From positions 1 through 61,992 of the forward strand of contig CAZKXU010000005.1 of assembly GCA_964556665.1 (NCBI GenBank): a DNA stretch of 61,992 nt, written 5' to 3'. Of the stretch, positions 61,876-61,992 are shown piece after piece. The notes beneath the pieces are model-generated. The model was not told the origin of the DNA. It worked only from the letters and a program-made list of their open reading frames with translations, and made no database searches. The translations under genes were made by a program, and so were the position numbers. Source of the stretch: CAZKXU01 sp964556665. GTDB lineage: Bacteria > Bdellovibrionota_C > UBA2361 > CAZKXU01. Numbering within the stretch: the stretch's first letter is position 1; each line of letters begins with the position of its first letter.

Positions 61876-61992
61876 AACTAACTAAATAAAAAAATCGAAT
61901 AATATTAACATATTTTTAATAACGCAGAAATTTAAAAGTGAACTCTTAGCCCCTGTAAACTATTTTTGCCAAAGCTGTTGATACGGATTTGG

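Overview
The window looks like a piece of a Gram-negative bacterial genome, probably a draft or metagenome-derived assembly because a 100-base N gap sits at 18315-18414. Outer-membrane machinery is plentiful (two TonB-dependent receptors, two TolC-type channels), as are HDOD and PAS-kinase proteins. A DUF1549/DUF1553 plus DUF1501 gene pair of the type common in Planctomycetes, Verrucomicrobia and some deltaproteobacteria-like lineages is also present. I cannot name a phylum with confidence; a deltaproteobacteria-like or PVC-like bacterium is the best guess. Base composition is mostly AT-leaning, but a few stretches (1528-1790, 22829-23773) look visibly richer in GC.

Layout. 1-8344: an orphan AAA/DUF4143 ATPase, a GC-rich small ORF, palindromic repeats, the DUF1549/1553-DUF1501 pair and a sulfatase-like lipoprotein. 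8345-16450: two tandem paralogous TonB receptors, a NitT/TauT-type ABC importer operon whose binding protein appears to carry an extra lobe, and a decayed DUF1016 (YhcG-like) nuclease gene. 16827-18107: a second DUF4143 ATPase. 18230-18715: tRNA-Asp and defective tRNA copies fused to hairpin sequences around the assembly gap. 18840-36650: mostly housekeeping and signalling: leuS, a possible Sm-like protein divergent from a ParB-like gene, a PAS kinase with an HDOD protein, the operon MBL hydrolase-coaBC-unknown-nfeD, another HDOD protein, and an operon of HNH nuclease, CCA-adding-type enzyme, small anchored protein, HD hydrolase and a two-component system. 37021-37269: a tRNA-Ile/tRNA-Ala pair behind a strong sigma-70 promoter.

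From 37408 to the right edge the content is that of an integrative conjugative element. A tyrosine integrase lies beside tRNA-Ala, followed by a membrane J-domain protein, an excisionase-like HTH protein, a DUF3363/VirD2-type relaxase, a VirD4/TraG coupling protein and a ribbon-helix-helix protein. Then comes a heavy-metal cargo: a czcCBA-like RND pump on the plus strand, convergent with a cusCBA-like Cu/Ag RND pump on the minus strand. An ECF sigma factor with a membrane partner is divergent from the cus operon, and a truncated chromate transporter marks the cargo edge. Beyond that, trbB/virB11, an SH3 protein and a TraF-type peptidase lie on the minus strand. The rest of the mating-pair apparatus and the right attachment site are not in the window.

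The most unusual non-coding signal is a dispersed family of inverted-repeat elements (about 1-66, 1940-1986, 12925-13148, 26269-26433, 31794-32218). They are built of GACAAAGACAAGGAC-like runs and share ends resembling GTATTTGCTCATTAAG; no transposase is seen. A second signal is that each of the two DUF4143 ATPase genes is preceded, at nearly the same distance, by a perfect 22-bp palindrome with the same TCG/CGA architecture.
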